In this document: one piece after another, positions 1 through 10,949 of the stretch
Layout of the letters: each line of letters opens with the position of its first letter
How positions within the stretch are numbered: position 1 is the first letter of the stretch
NCBI RefSeq assembly: GCF_000227115.2
Contig: NC_016480.1
Location: forward strand, 744,001-808,000
Source of the DNA: Naumovozyma dairenensis CBS 421
Taxonomy: Eukaryota > Ascomycota > Saccharomycetes > Saccharomycetales > Saccharomycetaceae
Length of the DNA: 64,000 bases
Reading direction: 5' to 3'
Translations under genes and position numbers: made by a program
Notes under the pieces: model-generated
The model's input: the letters and a program-made list of their open reading frames with translations, nothing else
Told to the model about the DNA's origin: nothing
The model's database searches: none

Positions 1-852
1 CCATTAGCTGACTATTCAAGAATTACCAAGAATTGTTCTTGTATTAGAGCTGATTTCGAGTGTGATTATAACTTTTATAAAGCAAAAGATGGAACTTGCA
101 AGCTGGTAGAAGGATTAGATCCAATTGACCCATCTGATGTTTGTAAAATTAACCAAGACTTGATTGAGTTTTCCGAACCAACTGGTTACAGGAAAATTCC
201 CTTGTCTACCTGTCAAGGCGGGTTACGTCTCGATGCTTCATCTGACCTATACCCATGTCCTGGTAAAGAAAAGCAATTCAATCAGAAGTACGGTGTAGGT
301 GCCCTTCATTTCATTCTAATATTTGGAATTCCATTCCTTACATTTGTTGGGATTGCATGGTTCATTTATATAAATGGTATTAGAAGAAACGGTGGATTTT
401 CAAGATTTGGAGAAATTAGATTGGGTGATGACGAATTGATCGAAAACAACAACACAGATAAAGTGGTTAATTATATCCTGAAAGGTGGAATGTTCGTTTT
501 TTCAGGGCTCTTCTCTCGTTTCCAAAAAGTGAAACATTCCTTTAACGAGATTCTAACTAGATTCAGAGAAAGATCAGGAAGAGGTGGACCATCTTATTCA
601 TCTCTGCTGCATGACCAATTCTTGGATGAAGCCGATGATTTATTAGCTGGTCATGATGAAGATGCAAATGACTTATCGAGTTTTGCCGATCATGATAGCA
701 ATTTTGATATAGACGATGAAGGTAGTTTCACTCCGGGACTTGAACCTGAACATGCTCCATACGCAGATGAGCCTGCTTCAACCACAAACACAGGTGATGC
801 ACAATCACCAGGACCAGTTGTTCCTAGTAGTAATGATGAGGAATCACTGTAA
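1..852 (+). CDS. VPS10: Vps10/Pep1 vacuolar sorting receptor, 3' part
   Basis: C-terminal fragment of the type I membrane receptor that carries carboxypeptidase Y and other hydrolases from late Golgi to endosome. The frame is open from base 1 and the 5' part lies outside the window. Visible in order: the Cys-rich end of the luminal domain ([14 protein letters not shown], then [14 protein letters not shown]), one membrane span at about 300-375, and a cytosolic tail with [17 protein letters not shown] and the Tyr-based sorting motif YSSLLHDQ followed by an acidic, Ser-rich end. All of these match the end of S. cerevisiae Vps10. POP8 follows on the same strand, as in S. cerevisiae. S. cerevisiae has further VPS10-like genes, but the synteny points to PEP1/VPS10 (YBL017C) itself. 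Confidence 0.95.
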   Translation, partial: PLADYSRITKNCSCIRADFECDYNFYKAKDGTCKLVEGLDPIDPSDVCKINQDLIEFSEPTGYRKIPLSTCQGGLRLDASSDLYPCPGKEKQFNQKYGVGALHFILIFGIPFLTFVGIAWFIYINGIRRNGGFSRFGEIRLGDDELIENNNTDKVVNYILKGGMFVFSGLFSRFQKVKHSFNEILTRFRERSGRGGPSYSSLLHDQFLDEADDLLAGHDEDANDLSSFADHDSNFDIDDEGSFTPGLEPEHAPYADEPASTTNTGDAQSPGPVVPSSNDEESL

Positions 853-1184
853 ATAATTCAGTAAACAAATATGCATCTCTAAAAATATAGATAGTCTTAT
901 TATTTATGTATATATGTTAGGTTATTATGAGTTTAAGTTTCTCTGTACTTACATATACATCTTGCCCGTTCAATATACACTAGAGAAAAAAGACACACAT
1001 CTATTGTTATATATGACTTTTGGTTCGTCCTCATCGAGTGTATTTTAATAGTATTTTGAGCTTTCCTTCCATTAACGGAAATGATAAAAATCAGTCTTAA
1101 ATCGTCAATCTTGGAAAACCTCTTCCTAACCTGAAGAGTATATTCGATATCGAACATAGCAACCACGAAACAAGGACAAAGATA
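853..1184. other. Intergenic VPS10-POP8
   Basis: AT-rich spacer of about 330 bp holding the VPS10 3' end and the POP8 promoter. An antisense frame crosses it but resembles no known protein. No repeat or RNA gene is seen. Confidence 0.5.
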
Positions 1185-1686
1185 ATGGCCAATACAAAAT
1201 GCAAAAAGCACTTCAAGGAATGGCAATATTTTAAGCTGCAAATGTATGTTTTCAGCCTTTGAATGCAAGAAATATCAAAACTCATTCTCCTGTAAAGAAT
1301 TGCAGTTACTAACCTTCACTACTTTTTAAAGAACAACGCAAAATGACGACATAGATAAGGAAAATATCATTGACAGCATAACTTGGAGACAATGGCTAAT
1401 GAATGCGCTTAAACGTTCTTATGGTATATTCGGAGAAGGCTTGGAGTACTCTCTAATCCATCAAGATGACAAAATTGCATATGTAAGAGTATCTCATCAT
1501 GACAAAGATGTATTCTCATCGTCCATTGCGACTTATATTTCCACTGATGAATTGATTGGCTCACCATTAATAGTCCAGATACTACAAGAAACTTCAAACT
1601 TGGAAAGTCTAGATATATCGAGTGATGATCAATTATGGCTCAAGAAGGTTATTGAAGAAAACGAAGAGGATACCGCATGTAATTGA
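1185..1686 (+). CDS. POP8: RNase P/MRP subunit Pop8, two exons
   Basis: Small protein subunit of RNase P and RNase MRP (tRNA 5' processing, rRNA processing), nuclear. Exon 1 is 1185-1243 and exon 2 is 1332-1686, giving 137 residues. Exon 1 encodes a start ending in HFKEWQYFKLQ. Splicing creates an Ile codon across the junction and continues TTQNDDIDKENIIDSITWRQ into NALKRSYGIFGEG. The spliced product aligns along its length with S. cerevisiae Pop8, including the WQYFKL and TWRQWL...NALKRSYGIFGEG blocks. The S. cerevisiae gene also has an intron near its 5' end. Calling only the uninterrupted frame from 1399 would lose about 42 N-terminal residues. Confidence 0.93.
1244..1331 (+). other. POP8 spliceosomal intron
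   Basis: 88-nt intron with donor GTATGT (1244-1249), perfect branch point TACTAAC (1307-1313) and acceptor AG at 1330-1331. It splits an Ile codon (AT|A), and removing it joins two frames that both match Pop8. Confidence 0.93.
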
Positions 1687-1840
1687 CAACAGCAATGATA
1701 TTATAAAAACCTACGCTAATTTTAAAGTGACTATTTTTTTCTTTCCTAGCATATATATTCATTTTGATATGTCATTCTCTATATAAAAAGAACTATTAAA
1801 GAATATTTAATTTGATTCAGGTTGCTGTGCAGTCTTAAAA

Positions 1841-3511
1841 TTAGAGCCACTGGAAAAATCCACATGATGCATCAGGATTATTCAAATCACCCCTTGGTTT
1901 TTTGCAAATCCAAAATCTTTTCCCTGGATTCGAACTCGTTTTAGAGGTCCTCAAAATAGATTCTTCTCCATGCTTACATAATGGAGGCTTTCCAAATAAA
2001 TCCTTTATTGAAGAAGAACGGCCTGACACTTTATGTGATGAACACAATGATGGTTGAGATTTATTGTTCCCGCTAGTTAATAAATCTGCCTCTGAGCTGA
2101 CGTCAGATTCACTGGACCTATGCATTGATGGCACTGGACTGCTAGCTGTTCTGCTGCTAATGCTAGCGTCGTCACTATATGGTTTCTTTTGAGGTATGGA
2201 TGACGTGAAAAAGCTTTCAATTGTTTTGGATCTGGGTGTTGATTTTTTTAAAGGTTTTATTTTCTTCTGGGAAGGAGTACTTTCAAGTGTAACTGATGGT
2301 TTCCTTTTAGGGTTGTTATTTCTTTTGGCAAACATATCTAGAATATTATGGTTCAGTAAGTCAAATTTAAACCTTGCTTCGAATCTAGGGATTAAAGTGT
2401 AGTCAATATCATCGGGTACCTGCAAGAAAGTACAATCAATGTCAGTAAAGACAGGACAATGATCTGAGCCATTAACAGATGGTAAAATGTCTGCTTCTAT
2501 GACGGCCTTCCCCAAGTTGCTTGTCATAAGTATGTAATCAACTCTTGAACCGTAGTTGACCGGTCTATAATTTTTCAAGGTATTCCATACGGTATACATT
2601 TTCAATCTGTTCCTTGATTGTTTCATTCTCGTAGTGTCGACGAGGAACCCTGTTTGAGCCAATTCAGGCACTATTGAATCCGTCAACATCTGATTTAATA
2701 AACGTCTATATGGTACATCTGGATTCAATATAAAATTTCGACACGATTCTTGATATTCGGCTTCAATCTCAATACCTGTAGTTTCATTCTTGATTGAGAT
2801 TCCACCGACCTCTAAAGCCTCTGCATGATCTATCAAATCTCTACAAACGTTGACGTCCCCCATTAACACAACTTCTTTTCCTAAATGATGCAAATTCTCT
2901 ATTCTTTTGAACAACACTCGTAGAAACTTCATCCTAAACAACTCCCCCTCGAGAGTCCGTGAAGAATTGGCAGGACAATAAACAGATATGACGACAATAT
3001 TACACGCCAGCTCTACCATAACACATCTACCTTCAGAATCCAAGCTCAAAGCTTCTGATTCATCATCAAATGTGATATTTTCAAACCCGCCAATAGTGTC
3101 ATTTGATGGTAAATCTCTATATCGTATTTTTTCACCATTTCTGCCTTGCTTTTTGATAGTTAGATATCCTGTTATGCCTTCTTCTGCCTTAGTGACATGT
3201 AGTACCTTATATAATGGATGAGTAGGCTCTACTTTCCTAACCCAACAACCCACACCTGCGTAACCTTTTTTTGTTGTCGGTATTGAAATAAATGAATAAA
3301 AATCACAAAGTTTACCCCATTTTATAATCGACGAAGTCTCCGTTTTTAACTCTTGGAATGTAATTATATCAGCATCCAAATAACTGAATACTTTGGAAAG
3401 ATTTTCATTCATTGAAGAAAAGGGATCATAATGGAAAAAAGTCCTTATTGCGTTGACATTGAATGTCAGGAATCGTAAAGAGGTTTCCTTTGAGGACTTA
3501 GGGATGCTCAT
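1841..3511 (-). CDS. APN2: AP endonuclease 2 (class II, ExoIII family)
   Basis: Abasic-site endonuclease with 3'-phosphodiesterase activity in nuclear base-excision repair. 556 residues. The N-terminal exonuclease-endonuclease-phosphatase fold shows LRFLTFNVNAIRT near the start, the metal-binding Glu in FQELKTE, GDVNVCRD, and the active-site end GSRVDYIL...GSDHCPV. After about residue 400 comes a Lys/Ser-rich linker with a PCNA-binding-like motif, KTIESFF (about 429-435). The last 45 residues form a GRF zinc finger (C-x-H ... FWIC ... CGFFQWL). The architecture is that of yeast Apn2. It acts in the same pathway as MAG1, which lies 25 kb away. The gene is convergent with POP8, as in S. cerevisiae. 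Confidence 0.95.
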   Translation of the reverse strand: MSIPKSSKETSLRFLTFNVNAIRTFFHYDPFSSMNENLSKVFSYLDADIITFQELKTETSSIIKWGKLCDFYSFISIPTTKKGYAGVGCWVRKVEPTHPLYKVLHVTKAEEGITGYLTIKKQGRNGEKIRYRDLPSNDTIGGFENITFDDESEALSLDSEGRCVMVELACNIVVISVYCPANSSRTLEGELFRMKFLRVLFKRIENLHHLGKEVVLMGDVNVCRDLIDHAEALEVGGISIKNETTGIEIEAEYQESCRNFILNPDVPYRRLLNQMLTDSIVPELAQTGFLVDTTRMKQSRNRLKMYTVWNTLKNYRPVNYGSRVDYILMTSNLGKAVIEADILPSVNGSDHCPVFTDIDCTFLQVPDDIDYTLIPRFEARFKFDLLNHNILDMFAKRNNNPKRKPSVTLESTPSQKKIKPLKKSTPRSKTIESFFTSSIPQKKPYSDDASISSRTASSPVPSMHRSSESDVSSEADLLTSGNNKSQPSLCSSHKVSGRSSSIKDLFGKPPLCKHGEESILRTSKTSSNPGKRFWICKKPRGDLNNPDASCGFFQWL

Positions 3512-3863
3512 GGGAGTTTGTCGTTTTATGCGTGTTTCTAAGCAAATTTTGGATAAGGTTTCGAAAAAGATTCTATAGTTCTTTTTCGTGATCTTTTGAT
3601 AGATCTGTTTTAAGAATAGTGAAACGTTCTACGTAGTGTCAGATTACAGTATAAATATATGGGCGCTTAATTAAAGTTGCCGTTCACTCGAGAGATGTTA
3701 AGGGAAAACAACACGAAATGCTGTTTCATCGAAGGGGAAGACAGTTATCTTCTGAAATGACATTATATACATTGTTACCTTAGATTATATTATTACACAC
3801 ACTGTAGTATACTTAGATTTGTATTACATTTATATATCTCTAAATTTGGCATGAAAGATTGTG
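3512..3863. other. Intergenic APN2-RFT1
   Basis: About 350 bp: APN2 promoter and RFT1 3' region. A TATA-like stretch (ataaatatatggg) lies near 3650. Nothing else is recognised. Confidence 0.4.
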
Positions 3864-5657
3864 TTAAACTTCTTTCGATTCATCCACTTTACGCCTTCTT
3901 AATAAGCCTTTCAGTATGGTTCTCTCTTGCAATAGAATTGTGATAAATAAAATCAAGGCTAATACTATATTAATGAACAGTTGATGGAAATTCTTAACGT
4001 GACCGATCATAATCCAGTTAAATGTACTGATGCAAAGTCCCACTATGATGACCACTCTGAAATTGCGGAAATTAACAAATATGGAACCCTTATCTTTGAC
4101 TAACGTAGAATCTTTCATTGACGATGTTGATATATTTTCTTCACTATTGTATAACTTCTTGTAAAAATTAATGATGAACCAACTACAATAGGTAATTCTT
4201 AAAATCATATTGAAGATATTCCCATAAATTAACCCATTAATCGATAAATTTAAGAATTCAATAAGTATCCAACAATTAAGTAAGAAGACACCTGAAAACA
4301 CCATCATAAAATATGAATGTTTCAAGATTTGATCACCTGTCGCTGTACTTTGAAAGAATGCTTCAAAGATCCCATTCAAAGATAAGAATGGGATATAAAA
4401 ACAATAAACTCTTATCGTGTCCAACACGGAAGTAGTTGACCATTTAGAACCAATGAGGAATTGTAAAAGGAACGATGAATTTACTGGACCGAAAATGACA
4501 ATCAACAGAGATAAGTAGAAGTAAAATTTCGTCAAATTAATTAATACTTGCATGGATAGTTTCAGATTTTTGGCAGTTCTGTTTGATAACAGCCTTGCTA
4601 GGAATAATCTTAATGATTCTTCAATAGGTGCAAATAATAGCCTTGTAACTAGTGATCCATAGTTTGACAATAATGAGTAAATACCTTGCTCTTCCACGGT
4701 ACACAAGGAATTAATAATCAATTTATCACCTTCAGTTAACAAATGCTTAAAGCATAATTGAAAATAAACCTTTTTAAAATGTTCCAAGATATCATTTTGA
4801 AAATAATAATAATTCTTTGTCATTGTTGACTTATTCTCGTTATAAATTTTAGTTAGTTTCAAACTGAAAGTTTTTGTTTCATGGAAGTTCATTAAATAAT
4901 CCCAATAGTAACATAACAAAAGAATCAAGGAATGAACTAATTTACCCACTGCAAAAGCTAAGATGGCAATACCTTCTCGTGATACTTCCATGAATTCTTC
5001 TTGATCCATCAACTCATTATTATGATGAATCATTGATTTTAATATTGGGTTCCACCAGTTTTTCTCAAATGAAACGACAATAATGAAATTGGTGATACAT
5101 CCCATGGTAATGGCAAGACTTTCAATTCTTGATCTTGAAGAGTAATTCAACATGAATTGGTTGATGATGAAAAATGGTTCACTCAGTAGTTCCACGATAA
5201 TACTAATCCATATTAAAAGGATTGATACTTGGAAAAATGGTAAATTAATGAAATAACCATTAATATTCTTATACTGCCATGTAGTCAATACGATGGATAA
5301 TGGGACACCAATTACGAATGGAATATAAGCGAAATTAACGGCTGTCTGAAGTATTTGTGAATTCTTCGTCTTCTCCACCGAGCTTGTTGTATGGTCTTCA
5401 GTGATTCTTAAGGTGGACAGTCTGATTGCTTCTCGACTGAAGAATAAGACAGTATTGACAATAAATTCCAAGAAGGCAGTGATACCGAATATTCTTGGTG
5501 ATAGAAACCTAACCAGCAAACTGTTCAAAAAAAAAGTTATTAACTTCGTAAATAACTGGCCCAGCATCAAGAAGGTGGCCCCCTTTGTGGACTTTTCAAG
5601 GATTTGATCACTTGAAGTGGGCAAATTAATTGTTGTCGTGGAATCCTTCTCGTCCAT
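3864..5657 (-). CDS. RFT1: Rft1, ER membrane N-glycosylation protein
   Basis: Polytopic ER protein required to make lumenal Man5GlcNAc2-PP-dolichol available for N-glycosylation. Whether it is itself the flippase is debated. 597 residues with about a dozen hydrophobic segments. The N-terminal signature STKGATFLMLGQLFTKLITF and the block LLVRFLSPRIFGITAFLEF, then FSREAIRLS and EGIYSLLSNYGSLVTRLLF, are typical of Rft1 in the MOP superfamily. Length is close to the S. cerevisiae protein (574). The gene is divergent from HAP3 and tandem with APN2, as in YBL019W-YBL021C. It shares the dolichol-dependent ER glycosylation theme with PMT5 and PMT1 at the far end of the window. Confidence 0.95.
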   Translation of the reverse strand: MDEKDSTTTINLPTSSDQILEKSTKGATFLMLGQLFTKLITFFLNSLLVRFLSPRIFGITAFLEFIVNTVLFFSREAIRLSTLRITEDHTTSSVEKTKNSQILQTAVNFAYIPFVIGVPLSIVLTTWQYKNINGYFINLPFFQVSILLIWISIIVELLSEPFFIINQFMLNYSSRSRIESLAITMGCITNFIIVVSFEKNWWNPILKSMIHHNNELMDQEEFMEVSREGIAILAFAVGKLVHSLILLLCYYWDYLMNFHETKTFSLKLTKIYNENKSTMTKNYYYFQNDILEHFKKVYFQLCFKHLLTEGDKLIINSLCTVEEQGIYSLLSNYGSLVTRLLFAPIEESLRLFLARLLSNRTAKNLKLSMQVLINLTKFYFYLSLLIVIFGPVNSSFLLQFLIGSKWSTTSVLDTIRVYCFYIPFLSLNGIFEAFFQSTATGDQILKHSYFMMVFSGVFLLNCWILIEFLNLSINGLIYGNIFNMILRITYCSWFIINFYKKLYNSEENISTSSMKDSTLVKDKGSIFVNFRNFRVVIIVGLCISTFNWIMIGHVKNFHQLFINIVLALILFITILLQERTILKGLLRRRKVDESKEV

Positions 5658-6068
5658 CGTGGCAATATCGTACGTTAATTGTCAATGAATAAGCTTGAGA
5701 GAATCGAGAGTTTTTTGAACTACTTTCTGGAAAGCCACTTGACTAAAATCCTAGAAAGAATATCTCACAAAAAGTAGGGAACTGCTGACTATCTTCGTTA
5801 CGATCAAAAGCGACAGATTATTACCGTCTACGTGTATCAAAAAACTGGACAAGGCATTGGCGTATTGGCTATCGCAGGCGCGTAAAAATGCATATTAGGG
5901 AAAACAAAAATAAAGGAACATAGCTATATTCCAAGACACTAGTCTAGAATATCTGGAAAGGGAAGAGTTGTACCTACAAACCATCGCTCAATAAATATTA
6001 GGTTATCAGATTCATCTATACTGGTACACCAAACAAAATACGTATCAATACTACTACTTGTAAGAGCA
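5658..6068. promoter_or_regulatory. Divergent RFT1/HAP3 promoter region
   Basis: 410 bp shared upstream region between two head-to-head genes. AT-rich, with no regulator site I can name. Confidence 0.4.
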
Positions 6069-6518
6069 ATGCCTTCTAACAATAATGGGGAAAATATCAA
6101 CGCTGATGTCAATCCTAATATCAGCGATCATACATTAGCGCACGGGCATGACTTCCATGAATTCAGAGAACAAGACAGATGGCTTCCTATCAATAATGTG
6201 GCAAGGTTAATGAAAAATACGTTGCCGGGGTCAGCAAAGGTCTCGAAAGATGCCAAGGAATGTATGCAAGAATGTGTCAGTGAGTTTATATCTTTCGTTA
6301 CAAGTGAAGCAAGCGATAGGTGTGCTAATGATAAGAGGAAAACAATAAATGGTGAAGATATACTGATATCTCTTCATGCATTGGGTTTTGAAAATTACGC
6401 TGAAGTATTAAAGATATATCTTGCCAAATACCGACAACAACAGGCGTTGAAACAACAACAACAAGATGATGATGATGCTGAACAAGAACAACAGCCGTCA
6501 ACCGCTTTTACTAGTTGA
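6069..6518 (+). CDS. HAP3: Hap3, CCAAT-binding factor subunit (NF-YB)
   Basis: Histone-fold subunit of the Hap2/3/4/5 complex, which activates respiratory and TCA-cycle genes through CCAAT boxes. 149 residues. The core [18 protein letters not shown], then [20 protein letters not shown] and [20 protein letters not shown], is the nearly invariant NF-YB/Hap3 domain (about residues 35-125). The C-terminus is Gln-rich ([15 protein letters not shown]). The start is the first ATG, preceded by an A-rich leader. It sits between RFT1 and PIM1, as YBL021C does. Confidence 0.97.
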   Translation: MPSNNNGENINADVNPNISDHTLAHGHDFHEFREQDRWLPINNVARLMKNTLPGSAKVSKDAKECMQECVSEFISFVTSEASDRCANDKRKTINGEDILISLHALGFENYAEVLKIYLAKYRQQQALKQQQQDDDDAEQEQQPSTAFTS

Positions 6519-7388
6519 TTCTGGGCTCAATCACTTCTACCCCTGTCAATAAATGTCCTACTTTTTGTATTATGATTATCATATTATATAGTTTATTCTT
6601 ATTCATTCAAGACACAGTCTTCCTAACCTAAAAAGCACTATTGCATGGAAACACTCTGCCAAAATTGATCTTAATATCCGCATAAAATGTTTTTAGTTAA
6701 CGTTACAAATATTTCCTGTTATCTAATCTTATTTGTAAAGAAAAAGGAACGGTTTTGTTATTCTTAAGACTCTAGGCGATTTGCAAGTCTATCATTTGTA
6801 TGTGGCCCTATTTGCATATCTGTGGTTAACTTGCAATGATCTTTCTTGACTATTGATCTCAACTATAAAGGATTCATATTGATTTACATATATTCTGCAA
6901 TTGAACTAGTGACGTTACTCAAACTTACATAATAAAAGATAGTCCGAGATTAGCGTCACAACAAACATGAAGGGAGAATACAACCATGAATTCGACGGGT
7001 GTTAAACATGTTTTTTTGATCGTGGATGGATCTTCCAGTTTCCTAATTCGAAGATATAGAGCAACCAACTTACCTTGGTTCACCACCGTTAACATTACAT
7101 ATATATTAATATTATTATGGAGTAATATTGCTCTTACCGGTTAGGAACCCCGTGCACCACACCCGAAAAAGGCTCTACTGTGTCTTACACTCACTTGCAA
7201 AAAGAAGTTCCAGTTGCCACCCTTATATATATCTAATTAGAAACTCGATTTATTTCAATACCAGATTCCAAGACTGGCTGAAAAACGATCATAACCAAGA
7301 AATAACCAATATATTAGTTGTGCATCACAGCATTATATTTTGTTCTTGACCTATCTCGACCAAAACAACAAATATCAGAGTAGGGAAA
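6519..7388. other. Long intergenic HAP3-PIM1
   Basis: 870 bp holding the HAP3 terminator and PIM1 promoter. A 73-codon frame at 7128-7349 looks random. The S. cerevisiae PIM1 promoter is heat-responsive; here I see only isolated TTC/GAA units near 7030-7055 and no clear heat-shock element. Confidence 0.35.
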
Positions 7389-10300
7389 ATGCTGAGGAAT
7401 AAAGGTTCAGCGCAGATAACATTAAGAAGACTATTCAAAGGTACCAAATGCTATACTCATGGAAGTAATCATGCATTAGTATCGCCACTGTTAAGCAATG
7501 TATCCACAATAAACAGACCAAGGTGGGCAAGTACCGTGTCTTCCGAATCACATAGATTCCCTCTAAATGAATTCTACAACCATCTTTCAACAAATTATAA
7601 AGGAAATTCTGCATTTCTACTGGATCAGACCTCCAAATTCACCTCAATATTGGCTAAAGATGATTCAAGTAAAGATATATCGAAAATTCCGAGTGATAAA
7701 AATGATAAGAAACCAGAAAATAGGATCGAACAACCTGAAAACGAAAAGGACCAAGAAGAAGATAATATACCATCAAAGAAACAAGATAATGGCGATGCTA
7801 AGGATAGTATAGATAGCAGCGAAAGTATAACTCGTAATTCAAAATCCGGATCAGCATCTTCACCTCCAGGTAACAACAATAACACTCCAGATGACCCTCC
7901 ACCACCACCACACTCATCATCATCCAGTGATTCATATAGTACTGCTCCAGGTATACCAGATGTATATCCTGAAATGTTAGCATTACCTATCTCAAGAAGG
8001 CCTCTTTTCCCAGGGTTCTATAAAGCAGTAGTGATATCAGACCCTAACGTAATGAAAGCGATTAAAGAAATGCTCGAACGTCAACAACCATATTTGGGTG
8101 CATTCATGTTGAAGGACTCAGAATCAGACATCGACATTATTGAAAATAGAGATCAAGTTCATCCAGTAGGTGTTCTAGCCCAGATCACTAGTGCGTTTCC
8201 AAGTAAAGATGAAAAGACTGGGAAGGAAACTATGACTGCCTTATTGTATCCTCATAAGAGAATTAAATTAGATGACCTTGTGATACCGGAAAAACATCCA
8301 TCTCCATCTGTACCAATTACACCAAAATTAGAAGATATTGTAGTCGAGAAAATTGTGGATAATGAAATCGCAGAACAACCTAAAATTACGGGCGACGTTG
8401 TTGATAACGCAGACGGATCTCAAATAGAAAAGCAAAATAAGGAAAAGCAAGAAAGTGTAGTACAAAAAGAGGAAGGAGAAGAAGAATTCGAGAGTGATGA
8501 TATAAGTGAAGAGGAACTACAAAAATTACAAGAAGAAGATTTGAATCCAACTGAATTTTTAAAGGCTTACAATGTATCACTAGTTAACGTCTCCAATTTA
8601 GAAGATGAACCATTTGATAGGAAATCACCAGTTATTAATGCCTTAACTTCAGAAATCTTAAAAGTTTTCAAAGAAATCTCACAATTGAATACCATGTTTA
8701 GAGAACAAATTGCAACTTTCTCAGCATCGATTCAATCTGCTACTACAAACATATTCGAAGAACCTGCAAGATTAGCTGATTTCGCGGCAGCTGTCTCCGC
8801 TGGTGAAGAAGATGAATTACAAGATATATTATCATCATTAAATATTGAACAACGTCTTGAAAAATCTTTATTGGTCCTTAAGAAAGAATTAATGAACGCC
8901 GAGTTACAAAACAAGATATCGAAAGATGTAGAGACAAAAATTCAGAAAAGGCAACGAGAATATTACCTAATGGAACAACTAAAAGGTATCAAGAGAGAAT
9001 TAGGTATAGATGATGGAAGAGATAAATTAATCGAAACATATAAGAAAAGAGTTGAAAAATTACAATTACCGGATAATGTTCAAAAAATATTTGATGAAGA
9101 GGTTACGAAATTGGCTACTTTGGAAACATCAATGTCGGAATTCGGTGTCATTAGAAACTATTTGGATTGGATCACTTCATTACCTTGGGGTATAACATCA
9201 AAGGAACAATATTCTATCCCGAGAGCAAGAAAGATCTTAGATGAAGACCATTACGGTATGAAAGATGTTAAGGATCGTATTTTGGAATTCATTGCCGTTG
9301 GGAAATTATTGGGTAAAGTTGATGGTAAAATTATCTGTTTCGTGGGCCCACCTGGTGTGGGTAAGACCTCCATAGGTAAATCTATTGCAAGAGCTTTAAA
9401 TCGTCAATTTTTTAGGTTTTCAGTTGGTGGTATGACGGATGTTGCAGAAATTAAAGGTCACAGAAGGACGTATATAGGTGCTTTACCAGGTAGAGTTATT
9501 CAAGCAATGAAGAAATGTCAAACGCAAAATCCATTAATCTTGATTGATGAAATTGATAAAATAGGGCATGGCGGTGTTCATGGTGATCCATCTGCTGCAT
9601 TATTAGAAGTACTAGACCCAGAACAAAATAATAGTTTTTTGGATAATTACTTAGATATTCCAATGGATCTTTCGAAAGTTCTTTTTGTTTGTACAGCTAA
9701 CTCACTGGATACAATTCCAAGACCATTATTAGATCGTATGGAAGTCATTGAATTAACTGGTTATGTGGCGGAAGAAAAAGTTAAGATCGCAGAACAATAT
9801 TTAAGCCCAAGTGCAAAAAAGACCGCAGGTTTACAAAATGCAAATGTTACATTATCTGAAAATGCAGTCGTTGCGTTAATGAAGTACTATTGTAGAGAAA
9901 GTGGTGTTAGAAACTTGAAGAAATATATCGAGAAAATCTACCGTAAGGCTGCATTGAATATAGTCAAACAAATAAGTGTAGACGAAAAAGAATCATCAGA
10001 CACAACGGGTGACAAGAAGGAAACTGTTGTTTCTCAAGACCAAAAAATTGAAGTTGAGAAAACAAAAGAGGATACCGAATCTATGCAAGTCTCAGATGAT
10101 ATTAAAATTGATATTACACCAGATAACTTGAAAGATTATGTTGGGCCCCCAATATATACTACAGATAGACTATACGAAACAACACCACCAGGTGTTGTTA
10201 TGGGGTTAGCATGGACAAGCATGGGTGGTTGCTCCTTATATGTGGAATCAGTACTTGAACAACCGTTACATAACTGTAAGCACCCAACTTTGGAAAGAAC

Positions 10301-10868
10301 AGGTCAATTGGGGGATGTCATGAAGGAATCGTCACGTTTAGCATACTCTTTTGCTAAAATGTTTTTAGCCAAAAGATACCCTGAAAATAGGTTCTTTGAA
10401 CAAGCTTCCATTCATTTACATTGTCCTGAAGGTGCCACTCCAAAGGATGGACCTTCTGCAGGCGTTACAATGGCTACTTCATTCCTATCATTAGCATTAA
10501 ACAGATCCGTTGAACCAACAGTAGCAATGACTGGTGAGTTGACTTTGACAGGTAAAGTTTTACGTATCGGAGGTTTAAGAGAGAAGGCTGTTGCTGCAAA
10601 GAGATCAGGAGCTAAGACGATCATCTTCCCTAAGGACAACATGAGTGATTGGGAAGAGCTACCAGAAAATGTTAAGGAAGGTTTAGAACCACTAGCTGCA
10701 GACTGGTATGACGATATATTTCAAAAACTTTTCGTATCGGTGAGTACCAAGAAGGGGAATAAGGTTTGGGACTCTGAATTTGCAATCCTTGATGCGAAAA
10801 AGAAATTGAGAAAGAGGATGAATAGAAATCTAATAACATCTAAATCCATCTGTAAATATTCTACTTAA
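7389..10868 (+). CDS. PIM1: Mitochondrial Lon protease Pim1
   Basis: ATP-dependent serine protease of the mitochondrial matrix that degrades misfolded and oxidised proteins and is needed for mtDNA maintenance. 1159 residues. Order: basic Ser/Arg-rich targeting presequence, low-complexity acidic and poly-Pro/Ser linker, substrate-binding LON domain from about residue 200 (LPISRRPLFPGFYKAVVI) with a Glu-rich insertion, AAA+ module with Walker A GPPGVGKTS (about 653) and Walker B LILIDEIDKIG, and protease domain with the catalytic Ser in PKDGPSAGVTM (about 1022) and the dyad Lys in KAVAAKRSGAK (about 1066). Length is close to S. cerevisiae Pim1. A charged insertion (about 860-910) sits between the AAA+ and protease domains. 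Confidence 0.97.
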   Translation: MLRNKGSAQITLRRLFKGTKCYTHGSNHALVSPLLSNVSTINRPRWASTVSSESHRFPLNEFYNHLSTNYKGNSAFLLDQTSKFTSILAKDDSSKDISKIPSDKNDKKPENRIEQPENEKDQEEDNIPSKKQDNGDAKDSIDSSESITRNSKSGSASSPPGNNNNTPDDPPPPPHSSSSSDSYSTAPGIPDVYPEMLALPISRRPLFPGFYKAVVISDPNVMKAIKEMLERQQPYLGAFMLKDSESDIDIIENRDQVHPVGVLAQITSAFPSKDEKTGKETMTALLYPHKRIKLDDLVIPEKHPSPSVPITPKLEDIVVEKIVDNEIAEQPKITGDVVDNADGSQIEKQNKEKQESVVQKEEGEEEFESDDISEEELQKLQEEDLNPTEFLKAYNVSLVNVSNLEDEPFDRKSPVINALTSEILKVFKEISQLNTMFREQIATFSASIQSATTNIFEEPARLADFAAAVSAGEEDELQDILSSLNIEQRLEKSLLVLKKELMNAELQNKISKDVETKIQKRQREYYLMEQLKGIKRELGIDDGRDKLIETYKKRVEKLQLPDNVQKIFDEEVTKLATLETSMSEFGVIRNYLDWITSLPWGITSKEQYSIPRARKILDEDHYGMKDVKDRILEFIAVGKLLGKVDGKIICFVGPPGVGKTSIGKSIARALNRQFFRFSVGGMTDVAEIKGHRRTYIGALPGRVIQAMKKCQTQNPLILIDEIDKIGHGGVHGDPSAALLEVLDPEQNNSFLDNYLDIPMDLSKVLFVCTANSLDTIPRPLLDRMEVIELTGYVAEEKVKIAEQYLSPSAKKTAGLQNANVTLSENAVVALMKYYCRESGVRNLKKYIEKIYRKAALNIVKQISVDEKESSDTTGDKKETVVSQDQKIEVEKTKEDTESMQVSDDIKIDITPDNLKDYVGPPIYTTDRLYETTPPGVVMGLAWTSMGGCSLYVESVLEQPLHNCKHPTLERTGQLGDVMKESSRLAYSFAKMFLAKRYPENRFFEQASIHLHCPEGATPKDGPSAGVTMATSFLSLALNRSVEPTVAMTGELTLTGKVLRIGGLREKAVAAKRSGAKTIIFPKDNMSDWEELPENVKEGLEPLAADWYDDIFQKLFVSVSTKKGNKVWDSEFAILDAKKKLRKRMNRNLITSKSICKYST

Positions 10869-10949
10869 AAACATCTAAGTTATAAATAAATTTTGATAAT
10901 TTCTAATAATTATTATCTACCTTTGTATTTTCTCCATGTAAGTTATAAC

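Noticed and set aside
933..1268. 111-codon minus-strand frame
   Set aside because: Antisense to POP8 exon 1 and intron; composition unlike yeast protein and no homologue.
1910..1930. tRNA B-box-like sequence (GTTCGAATCC on the minus strand)
   Set aside because: Lies inside the conserved GRF-finger coding region of APN2 and has no matching A box or cloverleaf.
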